From assembly GCA_023313575.1 (NCBI GenBank), contig JAJTTP010000001.1:4092001-4156000 (forward strand): DNA of 64,000 nt, given 5' to 3'. A program made the translations under genes and the position numbers. The stretch's first letter is position 1. The number at the start of each line of letters is the position of its first letter. The notes beneath the pieces were generated by a model. That model worked only from the letters and a program-made list of their open reading frames with translations, made no database searches and was not told where the DNA came from. This stretch comes from Eutypella sp. D-1. Lineage: Eukaryota > Ascomycota > Sordariomycetes > Xylariales > Diatrypaceae. Shown piece by piece: positions 21,358-30,705 of the stretch.

Positions 21358-23259
21358 ATGGCACAATCGCACATACGCACGCGGTCCTCGATCCCCGCGG
21401 CATTGCCGGACATGGACGACGAGGCTTTCAAAGAGCGCGTGCTCTTCGCACTGCGGCACCAGATCCGGCCCGCCGAGGAGGTCGACGCCGTGCGCCGCGC
21501 CATGGCCGGCAACCTCGCCCGCGCCCTCGGCAGGGAGCGCCTCTCCAATCCGCTGGCCCTCCTGGACCCGGACACGGACCCCGCCACCATGCCGCCGCCC
21601 TCTGATTGCCAACAGCAGCAGCAGCAGCAGGAAGGGGACCCGGACCCCATCATCCTCTCGCCCGCCCAGCGCGAGTTCGTCGAGGCCGCCCGCGCCGCCG
21701 CCGAACAGCAGGCCGAGTTCGCGCGGGCGCGGGAGGAGCACAATCTCGGCACGGCCAGCACCCCGCAGCATCGCGGCGGCGCGGAGTCAGACGGGGGTAA
21801 CAACGGCGGGGAGGAGCGCGCCGAAGAAGCAACGGAGGCAGAGCTAGAAGCGGAGCTCCTACGGCTGCGAGCGCGGAAAGCGGGGCTAGAGACCCGGATC
21901 GCGCGGGCGCGGGCGGCGATCCGGCACGCGGAGGAGCTGGGACGACAGCCGGCGGCGGACGGGGCGGCGTTCCTGGACCCGGCGGCCGTGTTCCGCGGCT
22001 GCGACCCGCTGCCTGAGATGCCGCGCGAGCTCATGGACGGGTTCACGCGCGACGGCGCCGCCGCCGAGAGCCGCGCCCGCGACCTGCTCCAGCGCGTCCG
22101 CCGCGAGAGCGTCCGTCAGAAGGTCCTCGTGCAGCGCGAGCGCGAGCGCCGCGACGCTGATGCCGCCGCCGCCGACGAGGACGGGGGCGAGCGCGCCCTC
22201 GATAATGTCTCCCCCGAGGTCCAGCTCCATGCCTTGCACGCGGTCAAGGACGCCTTGATCGGCTGGATCGAGACGCAGTTGAGCAAGGCGGGGGATGGGG
22301 AAGATGAGGAAGAGGACGCCGACGAAGGCGTCGGCGGTGTCGGCGACGCGGACGAGGCCGGGTCACCTCGGCAGGGCGCTAAGGAGAAGGAGGAGGACTT
22401 CGATTTCGAGGCGAGGACGGCCGAGATCCAGCGGGAGTACAACCGACACGTGGAGCTGCGTCGGGAGATCCTAGCGCTACTCTCGTACCATGAGGGCATG
22501 ACGAAAGAACGGTCGCGGGTCATCAGGGAAGAAAAGGAGAAGGAGGAGGCCGAGGCGCGGGAAGAGCGGCGGCGCCAAAGAGATGGCGGCGACGACAAGT
22601 CATCGAGCGAGTCAGCAACACGGGAGACGCCAGCGTCTGCCTCCAGCGCGGCCTTGATCACGCCTTACATTGAGAAGCTGCAGGCCGTCGCACGCGAGCA
22701 GAAGGGGCTGGCTCAGGAGAAGTCGCACGTCAACGCGTCGCTGGCGCGACACCGCCGCGAGACCCGCGAGATGCTGGGCCACCTGGCCGAGGAGAGCCAG
22801 CTGCTCGCCAGGTTCCCTTCGGCCTCACGCACGGCAGGTCACGGCAACAACAATAACAACAACAGTGACGAGCCCCCATCTTCGGCGGACTTCGGCGAGG
22901 CGACCAGAGCTGCAGGCGCGATGAAGGATGGGGATGAGGACGGCGACGGACGGGCGGGTGTGGGTAGCGGTAGTGGTAACGGCGACAGTCTGACGAGTCT
23001 ACTAGAGCCCTGGCTCGTGGCCGCCGATGCCGCCAAGCTCGCAACCCTAGAGACGGTCGCCGAAAAGGTCGAGGAGGGCCAGATGGCAGTCGATGAGGCT
23101 CTGGCCGCCTTGGATGAAGCTGCTAAGGTGCTAAACAAGGAAGAGGACGGAGAAGATGACGCCAATGACGGAGAGGCGGCGGCTCGGACGAAAAAGGACA
23201 CCAAGGGCAAGAGCATATACGCAAAGCTTAACGGGAACTTGGGCCTGATCAACGAGTGA
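21358..23259 (+). CDS. Unrecognised coiled-coil protein, 633 aa
   Basis: A single exon from ATG at 21358 (MAQSHIRTRSSIPAALPDMD) to 23259. I chose this ATG because the frame upstream has no earlier ATG and the sequence there is UTR-like. The protein starts with a short ordered block (DDEAFKERVLFALRHQIRP), then a Gln run, and is otherwise rich in Ala, Glu, Arg and Asp with long heptad-like stretches (about 120-200, 240-310, 355-430 and 430-510), so coiled coils are likely. A final block, LLEPWLVAADAAKLATLETV followed by EGQMAVDEALAALDEA, and the ending YAKLNGNLGLINE look constrained. Two acidic low-complexity inserts split these blocks. I do not recognise the family; a structural or chromosome-associated role would be a guess. 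GC content is very high, which creates long antisense frames. Its 3' end faces RFC2, 291 bp away. Confidence 0.8.
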   Translation: MAQSHIRTRSSIPAALPDMDDEAFKERVLFALRHQIRPAEEVDAVRRAMAGNLARALGRERLSNPLALLDPDTDPATMPPPSDCQQQQQQQEGDPDPIILSPAQREFVEAARAAAEQQAEFARAREEHNLGTASTPQHRGGAESDGGNNGGEERAEEATEAELEAELLRLRARKAGLETRIARARAAIRHAEELGRQPAADGAAFLDPAAVFRGCDPLPEMPRELMDGFTRDGAAAESRARDLLQRVRRESVRQKVLVQRERERRDADAAAADEDGGERALDNVSPEVQLHALHAVKDALIGWIETQLSKAGDGEDEEEDADEGVGGVGDADEAGSPRQGAKEKEEDFDFEARTAEIQREYNRHVELRREILALLSYHEGMTKERSRVIREEKEKEEAEAREERRRQRDGGDDKSSSESATRETPASASSAALITPYIEKLQAVAREQKGLAQEKSHVNASLARHRRETREMLGHLAEESQLLARFPSASRTAGHGNNNNNNSDEPPSSADFGEATRAAGAMKDGDEDGDGRAGVGSGSGNGDSLTSLLEPWLVAADAAKLATLETVAEKVEEGQMAVDEALAALDEAAKVLNKEEDGEDDANDGEAAARTKKDTKGKSIYAKLNGNLGLINE

Positions 23260-23550
23260 GCGAATACGGGCCCACGCTGGGGAGTGTTATCATAGGTGGA
23301 AGAGAGAATGCTGTTTGCCTCCCCATTACAGTCATTGATTTTCCCGGCATCGTCCCAGGAGCCTCGTCCATGTGCACAAGTAGTTGCGACGAGTCTAGAT
23401 TGTTACATACATAGCTCATGAACTAATGACCACCAATTAAATGGCGGCGCCACCAAACGCCTGATTCCCAACCTTGGGACGAGAAATACGCCTTGCTAAT
23501 GCACTCCCTTCTCCCTCCTTCTATTTTCTCTAATGCTTTTTCTTCTTGCT

Positions 23551-24911
23551 TCAGCTCTTGCCCGCGAGAATACCCGATATCCTTAGTGCCAGGTCCAAGA
23601 TAGAAAGATGTTCATCAGCACCGTCTACCAGGCGTTTGTCCACCTCCGAGAAGACCAAGGTGATCTTGTTCTTCGCCAGGTCCGGAACGGTCTCGTCCTG
23701 AATGACGGCTTGGAATAGCTATAAAAAAACAGGACCATTAGTATCCCTACAAGTAGGCCGCGGCGAGTTGGAGACGGGTGAGGTTTACCTGCGATACGAC
23801 TTGGGTGGCACTCCAGCCATCGGCCACCATGTCCTCCACGACCTTCGCGATCGCCTGATATGTTGAGGTGGCAGATTTGGGCTGGATGGCCTGCTGCAGG
23901 TTACTTATCGTCCGGTCTGGTATCACACCGGCTATCTCCTCGATGATCTTGACGGTGACGGGCTTCACGTTGTCGACGTCCATCTTATCCGCATCGTCGT
24001 CGCCCTTCTCGATAGCCCCAACCAACCTCGCCGCACTCTGCAGGAAGGTGATAGCCTTTCTCAGATCGCCCTCGCTGCTCTTGATGAGGGCGTCCACCGC
24101 CCCGGATTCCATGGCCACGCCCTCCTTCTCGGCAATCTCCTCCAGCCGCTGCCTAGCATTACTCTGATCCAGGCTCTTGAACCTGAATTTGCTGCAACGG
24201 CTGGCGAGGGGATCGATGATGCGGGTGACGTAATTGCAGATCAGACAGAACCGAGTGATCTTGCTGTAGGTCTCCATGGTACGTCGGAGGGCGCTCTGGG
24301 CATCCTGGGTCATGCTGTCGGCTTCGTCGAGGACGATGATCTTGAAGGGAGGGCAGGGGTAGCGGGACTTGTAGCCGGCGGGTGGGTTCGTGAGCTGCAT
24401 GCGGGCGAAGTCTTTCACTTTCTCCCGTACGATAGAGATACCGCGTTCGTCTGAGGCGTTGAGCTCAAGCACTCGCGACTTTATCATCTCGGGGCCGTAG
24501 AGTTCCTTCGCAAGAGCAAGGATGGTCGAAGTCTTTCCCGTTCCGGGCGGGCCATAGAAAAGCATGTGTGGTAACTGTAAAAGGGCAGATCAGTATATTA
24601 TAGGGTCGCCGTTTGAGGAAAGCTGGAATCTCACATTCGAGGCCTGTAGAGTCCGTTGTAGGACGTTTACCGTGTGATCCTGAGCCGTGACATCATCGAG
24701 AGACTTTGGTCGGCTTTATTATTTAGAGAGAAAAAAAACAATCATGTTAATTCCTGATCCTGATAACTGATAATCCCTGATCCCACAAGGAAACCTACTA
24801 TTTCTCGACCCAAGGCTGTTTTCTCGCCGCCTGCTTATCGTCGTTCTTCGGGGCTGCGGCACTGTTTGCCGCTGCGGCTTTGCGCGACTTCAGGTCGAAG
24901 AAGCTGGCCAT
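23551..24911 (-). CDS. RFC2: Replication factor C subunit Rfc2 (human RFC4 type)
   Basis: Four exons on the minus strand: 24911-24799, 24713-24635, 24574-23789 and 23718-23551, about 381 aa. The start [16 protein letters not shown] is followed by [20 protein letters not shown], the conserved RFC N-terminal block, formed across the first splice junction. Walker A is GPPGTGKT (~72-79), Walker B VLDEAD, and the arginine-finger SRC motif lies in [12 protein letters not shown]. The last exon supplies the C-terminal collar helix segment and ends [17 protein letters not shown] and [17 protein letters not shown] identify the Rfc2 rather than the Rfc3/4/5 branch. The pentameric RFC loads PCNA at primer-template junctions; Rfc2-5 also serve in checkpoint and cohesion clamp loaders. 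Intron 3 has an ACTAAT branch site. All joins keep the conserved family sequence. Confidence 0.97.
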
Positions 24912-26167
24912 TCTTATATTCCAATTGTAGGAGGTATGGAAACGAACGAATGAATATAAAGGTAAGGTGAGAACGCAGTCTCAGGCAGAATTCCGGCCCT
25001 CGCTATATGAGTTCTCCTATGAAGTAAGGGATATTTGTCGGCGTTTAAAATATGAAAAAAGTTATCAAGGTGTGAACTTCTCGTCTTGATTCATCCAGCT
25101 CCATACAGCTGTGCTTGGTAGGCTTCAGCACTTCCTAGCTTAACTTAGCTGCTTAGGCAGTAAGTAGCGTTAGACGCGTCCCAAACCGCCTAGACGCGTT
25201 CTAAATCTGCCCTCAATTAAAGTTCCATCCAGTAGCTGCATAAGCCCCGAATATCACCTAAGTATATTCTTATGTATTTAAACGAGTGTATTTAGGTTAA
25301 TATATGTACCCCTGAATTCAAAAATCCAACCCATCCTTAACGCTGTCTCCATGTTGGTTCCTTTCTTTTTCTCTATCATTCAACTAATTTATTTATTATT
25401 ATTTTAATTTTTTAATTTTTTAGCTTCCTTAAATACGCATAAGGCTCACCAGTTTTTATCTCTCCTGTCACCATTAAGCGTACAGTGTTTAAATATAGTA
25501 TACCTGTAAAGATTCGTACGTAAGATAGGTTATAACGTGGCTTAGAAGTTCTTGTAATTATTAAGAAGGAAGAAGGGAAAGATTCCCGGGATAAAATTAC
25601 TATATAAATAGGTGGCTTAAACGTCCCTGTTTGTTTAAACAGTTTTTATAACTTCCAGCCAATGAGCTTAGGGTTTTGGCAATACGGCCGAAGCGCCTAA
25701 ACGCTTATAATACCTTTTATTTCCCCCTTTTCCCAAAGGCCCGGGCAATCTTAAATGAAACTTCTCGCTCAGATTTCCAGACTTTCTCGCCTGAAAATGC
25801 ATTGACAGACTACAGAAATTCTATGTCTTACGAGGCAGCAAGCTCTCAAGGCCATTGCTATATCCTTTTAATACATTAAAACATTACATACGTAGGCAAT
25901 TAATTCGATGCTGATCATTCGAAAAATACAATGTGACATGACATGTGCATAATCACACACTCCCAAAACCTCTTAGTCCCCAACCCTCGCTCTTATGCTC
26001 CTATGCCCCTATTGACACCCCCCAGAGAAAAAGCAAGCATGATCAAAACCGCAAAACATAGCACAATTCCTGAGTTGTTACAAGCTCAGAAAACGGAGGG
26101 GAGGGGAACCCTCGCCGAGCCAGAGATTACTATTCCCCCTTTTACTTCACCTTCGAAATCATATCAA
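24912..26167. other. AT-rich intergenic region, possible degraded repeat
   Basis: Between the RFC2 start and the 3' end of the DUF2417 gene. About 25000-25900 is visibly richer in A, T and TpA than the other spacers (for example TTTATTTATTATTATTTTAA near 25390), with only short frames such as 25676-25879. This resembles the remains of a repeat mutated by RIP, but I find no intact terminal repeats or transposase motif. Confidence 0.5.
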
Positions 26168-28095
26168 TCAAATCCGCACCAACTCCCGCAATCTCTTCTC
26201 GATGGTTTGCCTACCGTCTGGGCTCTCCCAGACGCGGTGGGGAGCGCCGTCGACGATGTCCCAGTGTCGGAGGTCGCGGGTGAGGTGGCTGAGGTCGCGC
26301 TGGCGGTCGGCCCAGGCGGGGTCGGCGCGGACGCGATCGCCGGACGAGACGAGGGTGAGAGGCGCGTCGGGGCGCTGGATGGCGCGGCTGCTGTCGGCCT
26401 CGCGCCGCGAGAGCGTGGGTGCCGCTAGATTCTCCTGCAGCTTCGCAAAGATGTACTTGCCCCCTTGGCCCGCGCTGCGGCCCCACACCCGGTCCTCCCG
26501 CGTCCGCCCCCGGAACAACGCCCCCCAAATCCGGTCCAGCCCCAGCGGCGAAAGCACCCCACGGATCCAGAGCCTGAAGCCCCGCCCAGGTGCCCCCACG
26601 TCTTCGAGGAGGTCTTCGTGTAGCGGGTCGATCAACAGCAGGCCCTTTACCTCGCTGCCGTGCCGGGCCGAGAAGATCCGGGAGTAGATAGATCCAATGC
26701 CAGCGCTTACGAGCACTATAGACCCTTCTATTTAGACATGGCCAACATGACAGATTGTTTGTAGAGGCAGAGATACTTACCCCACGGTCCGTCTTCCCCA
26801 GCCTTAGCTAATGCTTCACTCGTGGCTTCGACAGCCATTCCAGCGGAGAGTGGTGAAGGGGCTGCATCACTCTGTCATGAGTTAGCGCTCTCGTTCCAGA
26901 AAATGACGCTCGCTACATCCAAAATAACCAGGTTTCCAAGTAGTGCAAGGCTGGGCGATAAGAGATCTCATGGAGTACTGGTGTTGCTTACCCAAGCCAT
27001 TCCAGGGCGGTCGACGAAGCAATACCGGCTAATAGAGCCATTATTCACGGCCTCATCCGCGAAGCGCCACAGGGAGTGCTCAACGGTGTCCTCTCCACCT
27101 TCAATCAGTACTGTAGGTAGAGTGGAATCGTCGTCCGCAGTCGTGTCGTTCCCGTAGCAGAAGACGTGCACCTGATACTTGCCCCCATCCACCCAGTATA
27201 ATTCGCCGGGGCGCGCCAAACCAGCGTCAAGAGAACGCAGGACCAAGTTGCACGTCAAGAAAAACACGACGATCGTCAGTACGGACATGATGATGACGGA
27301 GAGAAGCACGGCGGTCCATTCCCCAAGGGTGCGCCGCGTCTCCGCCCGGCCCGTTAACCGCTCCTCCTCCTCACTCTTGCCCCATTGCACCAGGCGGTCG
27401 GTGAGCAGAGTCCAGACCGACATCAAGAAAGCCCCTGTTCCCGGTCAGTAACCAAGGTGTTTTGGTTGGAAATGTAGACAACCGGCTTCTAGCCCGACTT
27501 ACATAAAACACCGACCATACCGACCCAGCCCTCCTCATGCCTGGTCCTCTCAACGGCGAGAAGCAGGACGGTGTCGGCGAGGAGAAGGATGCCCATGACG
27601 ATGCTAAGAACGCGCACGGCCCTGGAGGGGGCGGCGAAGAAGACGAGGGTGAAAGCCAGGTCCGCCAGGGCGAGACTGGCGTAGCTAAAGGGGAAGAAGC
27701 CCGAGCCGCGCGTGCTGAAGCCGGGGGGCGTCACGAATACCGACACCAGCAGAACCGTCCACCAAAAGAAGGCCAGAAGCGCGAACACGATCGTCGCGTA
27801 CCGCACGATCCGCACGCTCCAGAGGTTATACGGGGAGACCTGTCCGTGGGTGTCAGTAAGGCCATCGCGCATGCGATGGCTCGAGTTTCTAACACAGTAA
27901 GATGGGGCTGTCTCTCCATACCGCTGGGTCATCGGGGCTGAGGTAAGTTGTGCTATCGCCCCGGTTCGGGCTCGCGACCGGATTCGGTAGAAGTCGGGTG
28001 TGCTCGTTCGGCGCATCGTCGTCGGCAGGGAACCTGCTCGACGAATCAGGACGGTCACCACCGTCCCGGTCGCCGTTTGAGCTCCAGAGCTTCAT
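26168..28095 (-). CDS. DUF2417-type integral membrane protein with alpha/beta-hydrolase fold
   Basis: Five exons on the minus strand: 28095-27922, 27839-27503, 27434-26992, 26871-26781 and 26715-26168, about 530 aa. The start is the ATG at 28095 (MKLWSSNGDRDGG); earlier in-frame codons are not ATG. After a polar N-terminus with NEHTRLLPNP and YLSPDDPAVSPYNLWSVRIV come about four to five hydrophobic helices (IVFALLAFFWWTVLLVSVFV, then SYASLALADLAFTLVFFAA, VMGILLLADTVLLLA and WTAVLLSVIIMSVLTIVVFF). The C-terminal half is an alpha/beta-hydrolase: FCYGNDTT oxyanion-side region, GPWVLVSAGIGSIYSRIFS around the expected nucleophile, GLLLIDPLHEDLL, a late Asp in SSGDRV and His in DGAPHRVW. The arrangement matches the ascomycete family formerly called mitochondrial integral membrane protein (PF10329). 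Substrate and location are unknown. Confidence 0.88.
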
Positions 28096-29388
28096 TTCTT
28101 TTGCGGGTGTCTCGATTAGCAATTAATAATTACGGCCAGTGACTTAGATAACCCGCCAGAGCAGGTCGGAATTATGTGGTTCTTTTTGCAAGATCGGCCT
28201 TTTCCTTTTCTTTTTTTCTTCTCTCTCTCTAGGATCCGAGGCCTGTAGGTAACAATGGAGACGGCAGCTAGGGAAGAAGAGGAAGATGTTGATTGAAAGC
28301 GCTGACGTCAATCAAAACCGAATGGATATTTCCCAGAGTTGCTAGCAGTTGTACAATAACTGACTACTATACAAGCCAGCCACAAAGGAGTCGAGACTAC
28401 CGCGGTTTTGTATTTGCAATTACATTGTATCGAGGTAGCAACTACTCGGGCTGCTCGGGTATGGTGTTACTACTTAGTAGGGGCGTCGCTAGCTCTAAGT
28501 ATAAACAATCACGAGGTTCCGGTGTTCAGGAGAGTTTACTCCGTCGTCCATAAGCTCCCGCAATAGTGCTACTGTTACGTGCACTTGAGGTCAAGCTTAT
28601 GCCATGAGACCAGGGTCTTGTACGTCATCGAAGCGCCGGCCCCAGCCACAAAGGATATAGGGGCACCCAATCACCTGCATAACCAAATAGCCCTACCAAC
28701 CTTTAGGTTTGCGTGTCTATCTAGCTTATTTAGATGTCGGCTATTCGTAAAATCTATACCTTCGATCTAGGGATTCTTTTTGAGCCCCATCTATCTAATA
28801 ATATGTACATTTGAGACACTTAAACCCAACATTGGTCCTCTAATCGAAGTTCCAGTTAAGATAGCGAGATTCTTCATCAGCACCCTTGCATGCTCAAGGA
28901 AACCAGTGATCCTATCAGACGGCCTCATTGGAGATCTTAGCAACCAAGGGTCCCCTGTCTTATACAATACCAATCCATCCACTTGCATCCATCCGTACAC
29001 AAAATCCCACAGTACGAACTCTGGTGTAATCGATGATCATTACTTCTCTGTGTATTTTCACTGCTTCATCGAGGTTGACTGGTGAAACTCACCCCGTACT
29101 CTTAGATTCGAAAATGGTTCTAAATCTATATCGATCTTTAGCGATCCTCCGAATGAACTAGTCGTGCACGACTAGTTATAAGACGACATCAATTCGCCCA
29201 CCACATTGTCTCGAGGCAGTAAGGTGACCCCTATCTATGAAGATACCTAATAGATGACACGCTTAGATGTTCGCCCAGGATATGTCCATAACAGAAAGCA
29301 AGGAGAACAGTCAGGTAGAGATGAATTTTGAGGGCGACGGTGCGGCGGTAAACGGTAAAGGATACTTAATATGGGCTCAGGCTCGGCT
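28096..29388. other. Intergenic region upstream of the DUF2417 gene
   Basis: No gene-like frame. A pyrimidine-rich stretch at 28198-28232 lies in the likely promoter of the DUF2417 gene. A perfect 22-bp palindrome is at 29156-29177. Confidence 0.65.
29156..29177. promoter_or_regulatory. Perfect 22-bp palindrome
   Basis: Half-site AACTAGTCGTG is followed immediately by its exact reverse complement, with GTGCAC at the centre and ACTAGT in each arm. It lies 212 bp past the stop of the Ser-rich gene and about 1.06 kb upstream of the DUF2417 gene. It could be a dimeric transcription-factor site or part of an RNA hairpin; the sequence alone does not decide. Confidence 0.5.
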
Positions 29389-30705
29389 TCAAGTCCAATA
29401 TCCCGTATCATACGTGGCACTACTAGCAGAAACACTACTAAACGAAGTGTGTCTACTTGTGCTCGATAGTGAACCTTGAGACATCTGAACGCTCCCGCTA
29501 CAAGATCGTCCTCCATTCCCGCGTTGCGCCTCAATAATTCTCACCGGTTCGGGGTCGGCACGCTTAGACTTCACAGGCTCGGGTGACAGCATAACGATCG
29601 GTAGGTGGGTCTTGGCGTTGGCCTTGGAACTATGAATGGCCATATCAGACTTTTCGAAAGCATCTATCCTGTGTTGCTTCGAGGCTTGGGTCGAAGGCTT
29701 GGATGTCGCAACCCAATTTCTGAGCTGCGATAGCCACGCCCCCTTCCCTTTTCTTCCACTGTCGTTGATTCGTTGAAAGGTCCCATTCACTTTCCCTGGA
29801 TCACTAGAGAGCGTTGTCTTGGATGTGGCTCCTCCCTGTGAGCCTGCTCTGCGGTGGAATGCATTAATCCTGGGAGATTGATAACTCGATCGTGACCCTG
29901 TGAAGACGGACTGTTCGATATCGTGCTGAAAGGAATTTCGGGTGTTCGTGCGACGGTGAATCGTGTTGTGAGATTCGATATCGAAGCCTACATCAACATG
30001 ATCGTGCATCGGTTCGGAGACGAGCGACCCTGAGCTTAAAACCGGACGGCCCACAGTTTCGCGCGGAGGGGGTGTCTGAGAATCCCTGGAGTGGTGCAGC
30101 TCTCTGTTTGGACCCCATGAAGTTTCTTGAAGCCTTTCCATCGCAGAGTTACGCCGGGAAAAGATATGGCCACCAATCGACAAGATCTTTGATGCTCTGC
30201 CCAACTTCCCCTGTTGTTTATGTGGATCGCTATCTGGAGTTCCAGCCTGTTTGCCCTGAAATCGCGAAAGAGATAGACTAGGCAGACCACTCCTGCGTTG
30301 TCTTTTTCTTGGCCGAACTTCATCCTTGGTTGAGGACTTGTGGTCAGCAACTCGGGTGAGCCGAGCGCTAGCGGTGAACTCCGATTCTTCGCCGCTCAAT
30401 GTCATATATGGCACCGGGTCCCTCTTGAAGAAGAATGGCTCATCACACCCCGTACCTTGGGCCTTTCCCACAGTATCCGGGGAGAAATTGCATATCTCGC
30501 CTAACTGATCCCAAGTCGTTTGCCCTGCCCTAGGCGAGGAAGAGGGAACAGATCCACTGCTCCCTACATGCGTCGGGTAGGAAAAGTTTCGAAGAACAGG
30601 CGGCCTCTGGCTTGGGGAAGTAGCCTGCTCCGATATGATACTGCTATCTGGGGATCCGTTGACAGCATGCGATCTTGGCTTTTTAAACCGCGAGAACATT
30701 GCCAT
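29389..30705 (-). CDS. Unrecognised Ser/Arg-rich, largely disordered protein, 438 aa
   Basis: A single open frame from the ATG at 30705 (MAMFSRFKKPRSHAVNG) to the stop at 29389. The frame extends upstream only by non-ATG codons. The protein is rich in Ser, Arg, Gln and Pro, with a basic stretch RPRKRQRRSG that could be a nuclear localisation signal and many SP/TP-like sites. Short blocks such as LGRASKILSIGGHIFSRRNS and GAWLSQLRNWVATSKP look more constrained. No catalytic domain or membrane segment is visible. Sustained frame, codon composition and length support a real gene, but I do not recognise the family. An intron near either end cannot be excluded. Confidence 0.7.
   Translation of the reverse strand: MAMFSRFKKPRSHAVNGSPDSSIISEQATSPSQRPPVLRNFSYPTHVGSSGSVPSSSPRAGQTTWDQLGEICNFSPDTVGKAQGTGCDEPFFFKRDPVPYMTLSGEESEFTASARLTRVADHKSSTKDEVRPRKRQRRSGLPSLSLSRFQGKQAGTPDSDPHKQQGKLGRASKILSIGGHIFSRRNSAMERLQETSWGPNRELHHSRDSQTPPPRETVGRPVLSSGSLVSEPMHDHVDVGFDIESHNTIHRRTNTRNSFQHDIEQSVFTGSRSSYQSPRINAFHRRAGSQGGATSKTTLSSDPGKVNGTFQRINDSGRKGKGAWLSQLRNWVATSKPSTQASKQHRIDAFEKSDMAIHSSKANAKTHLPIVMLSPEPVKSKRADPEPVRIIEAQRGNGGRSCSGSVQMSQGSLSSTSRHTSFSSVSASSATYDTGYWT

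Noticed and set aside
21330..22046. Long minus-strand frames opposite the coiled-coil gene
   Set aside because: They are Ser/Arg/Ala-rich by-products of very GC-rich coding sequence on the plus strand; no start context or splice structure supports them.
25676..25879. 67-codon frame in the AT-rich block as a transposase remnant
   Set aside because: It has no recognisable transposase motif; I kept only the compositional observation.
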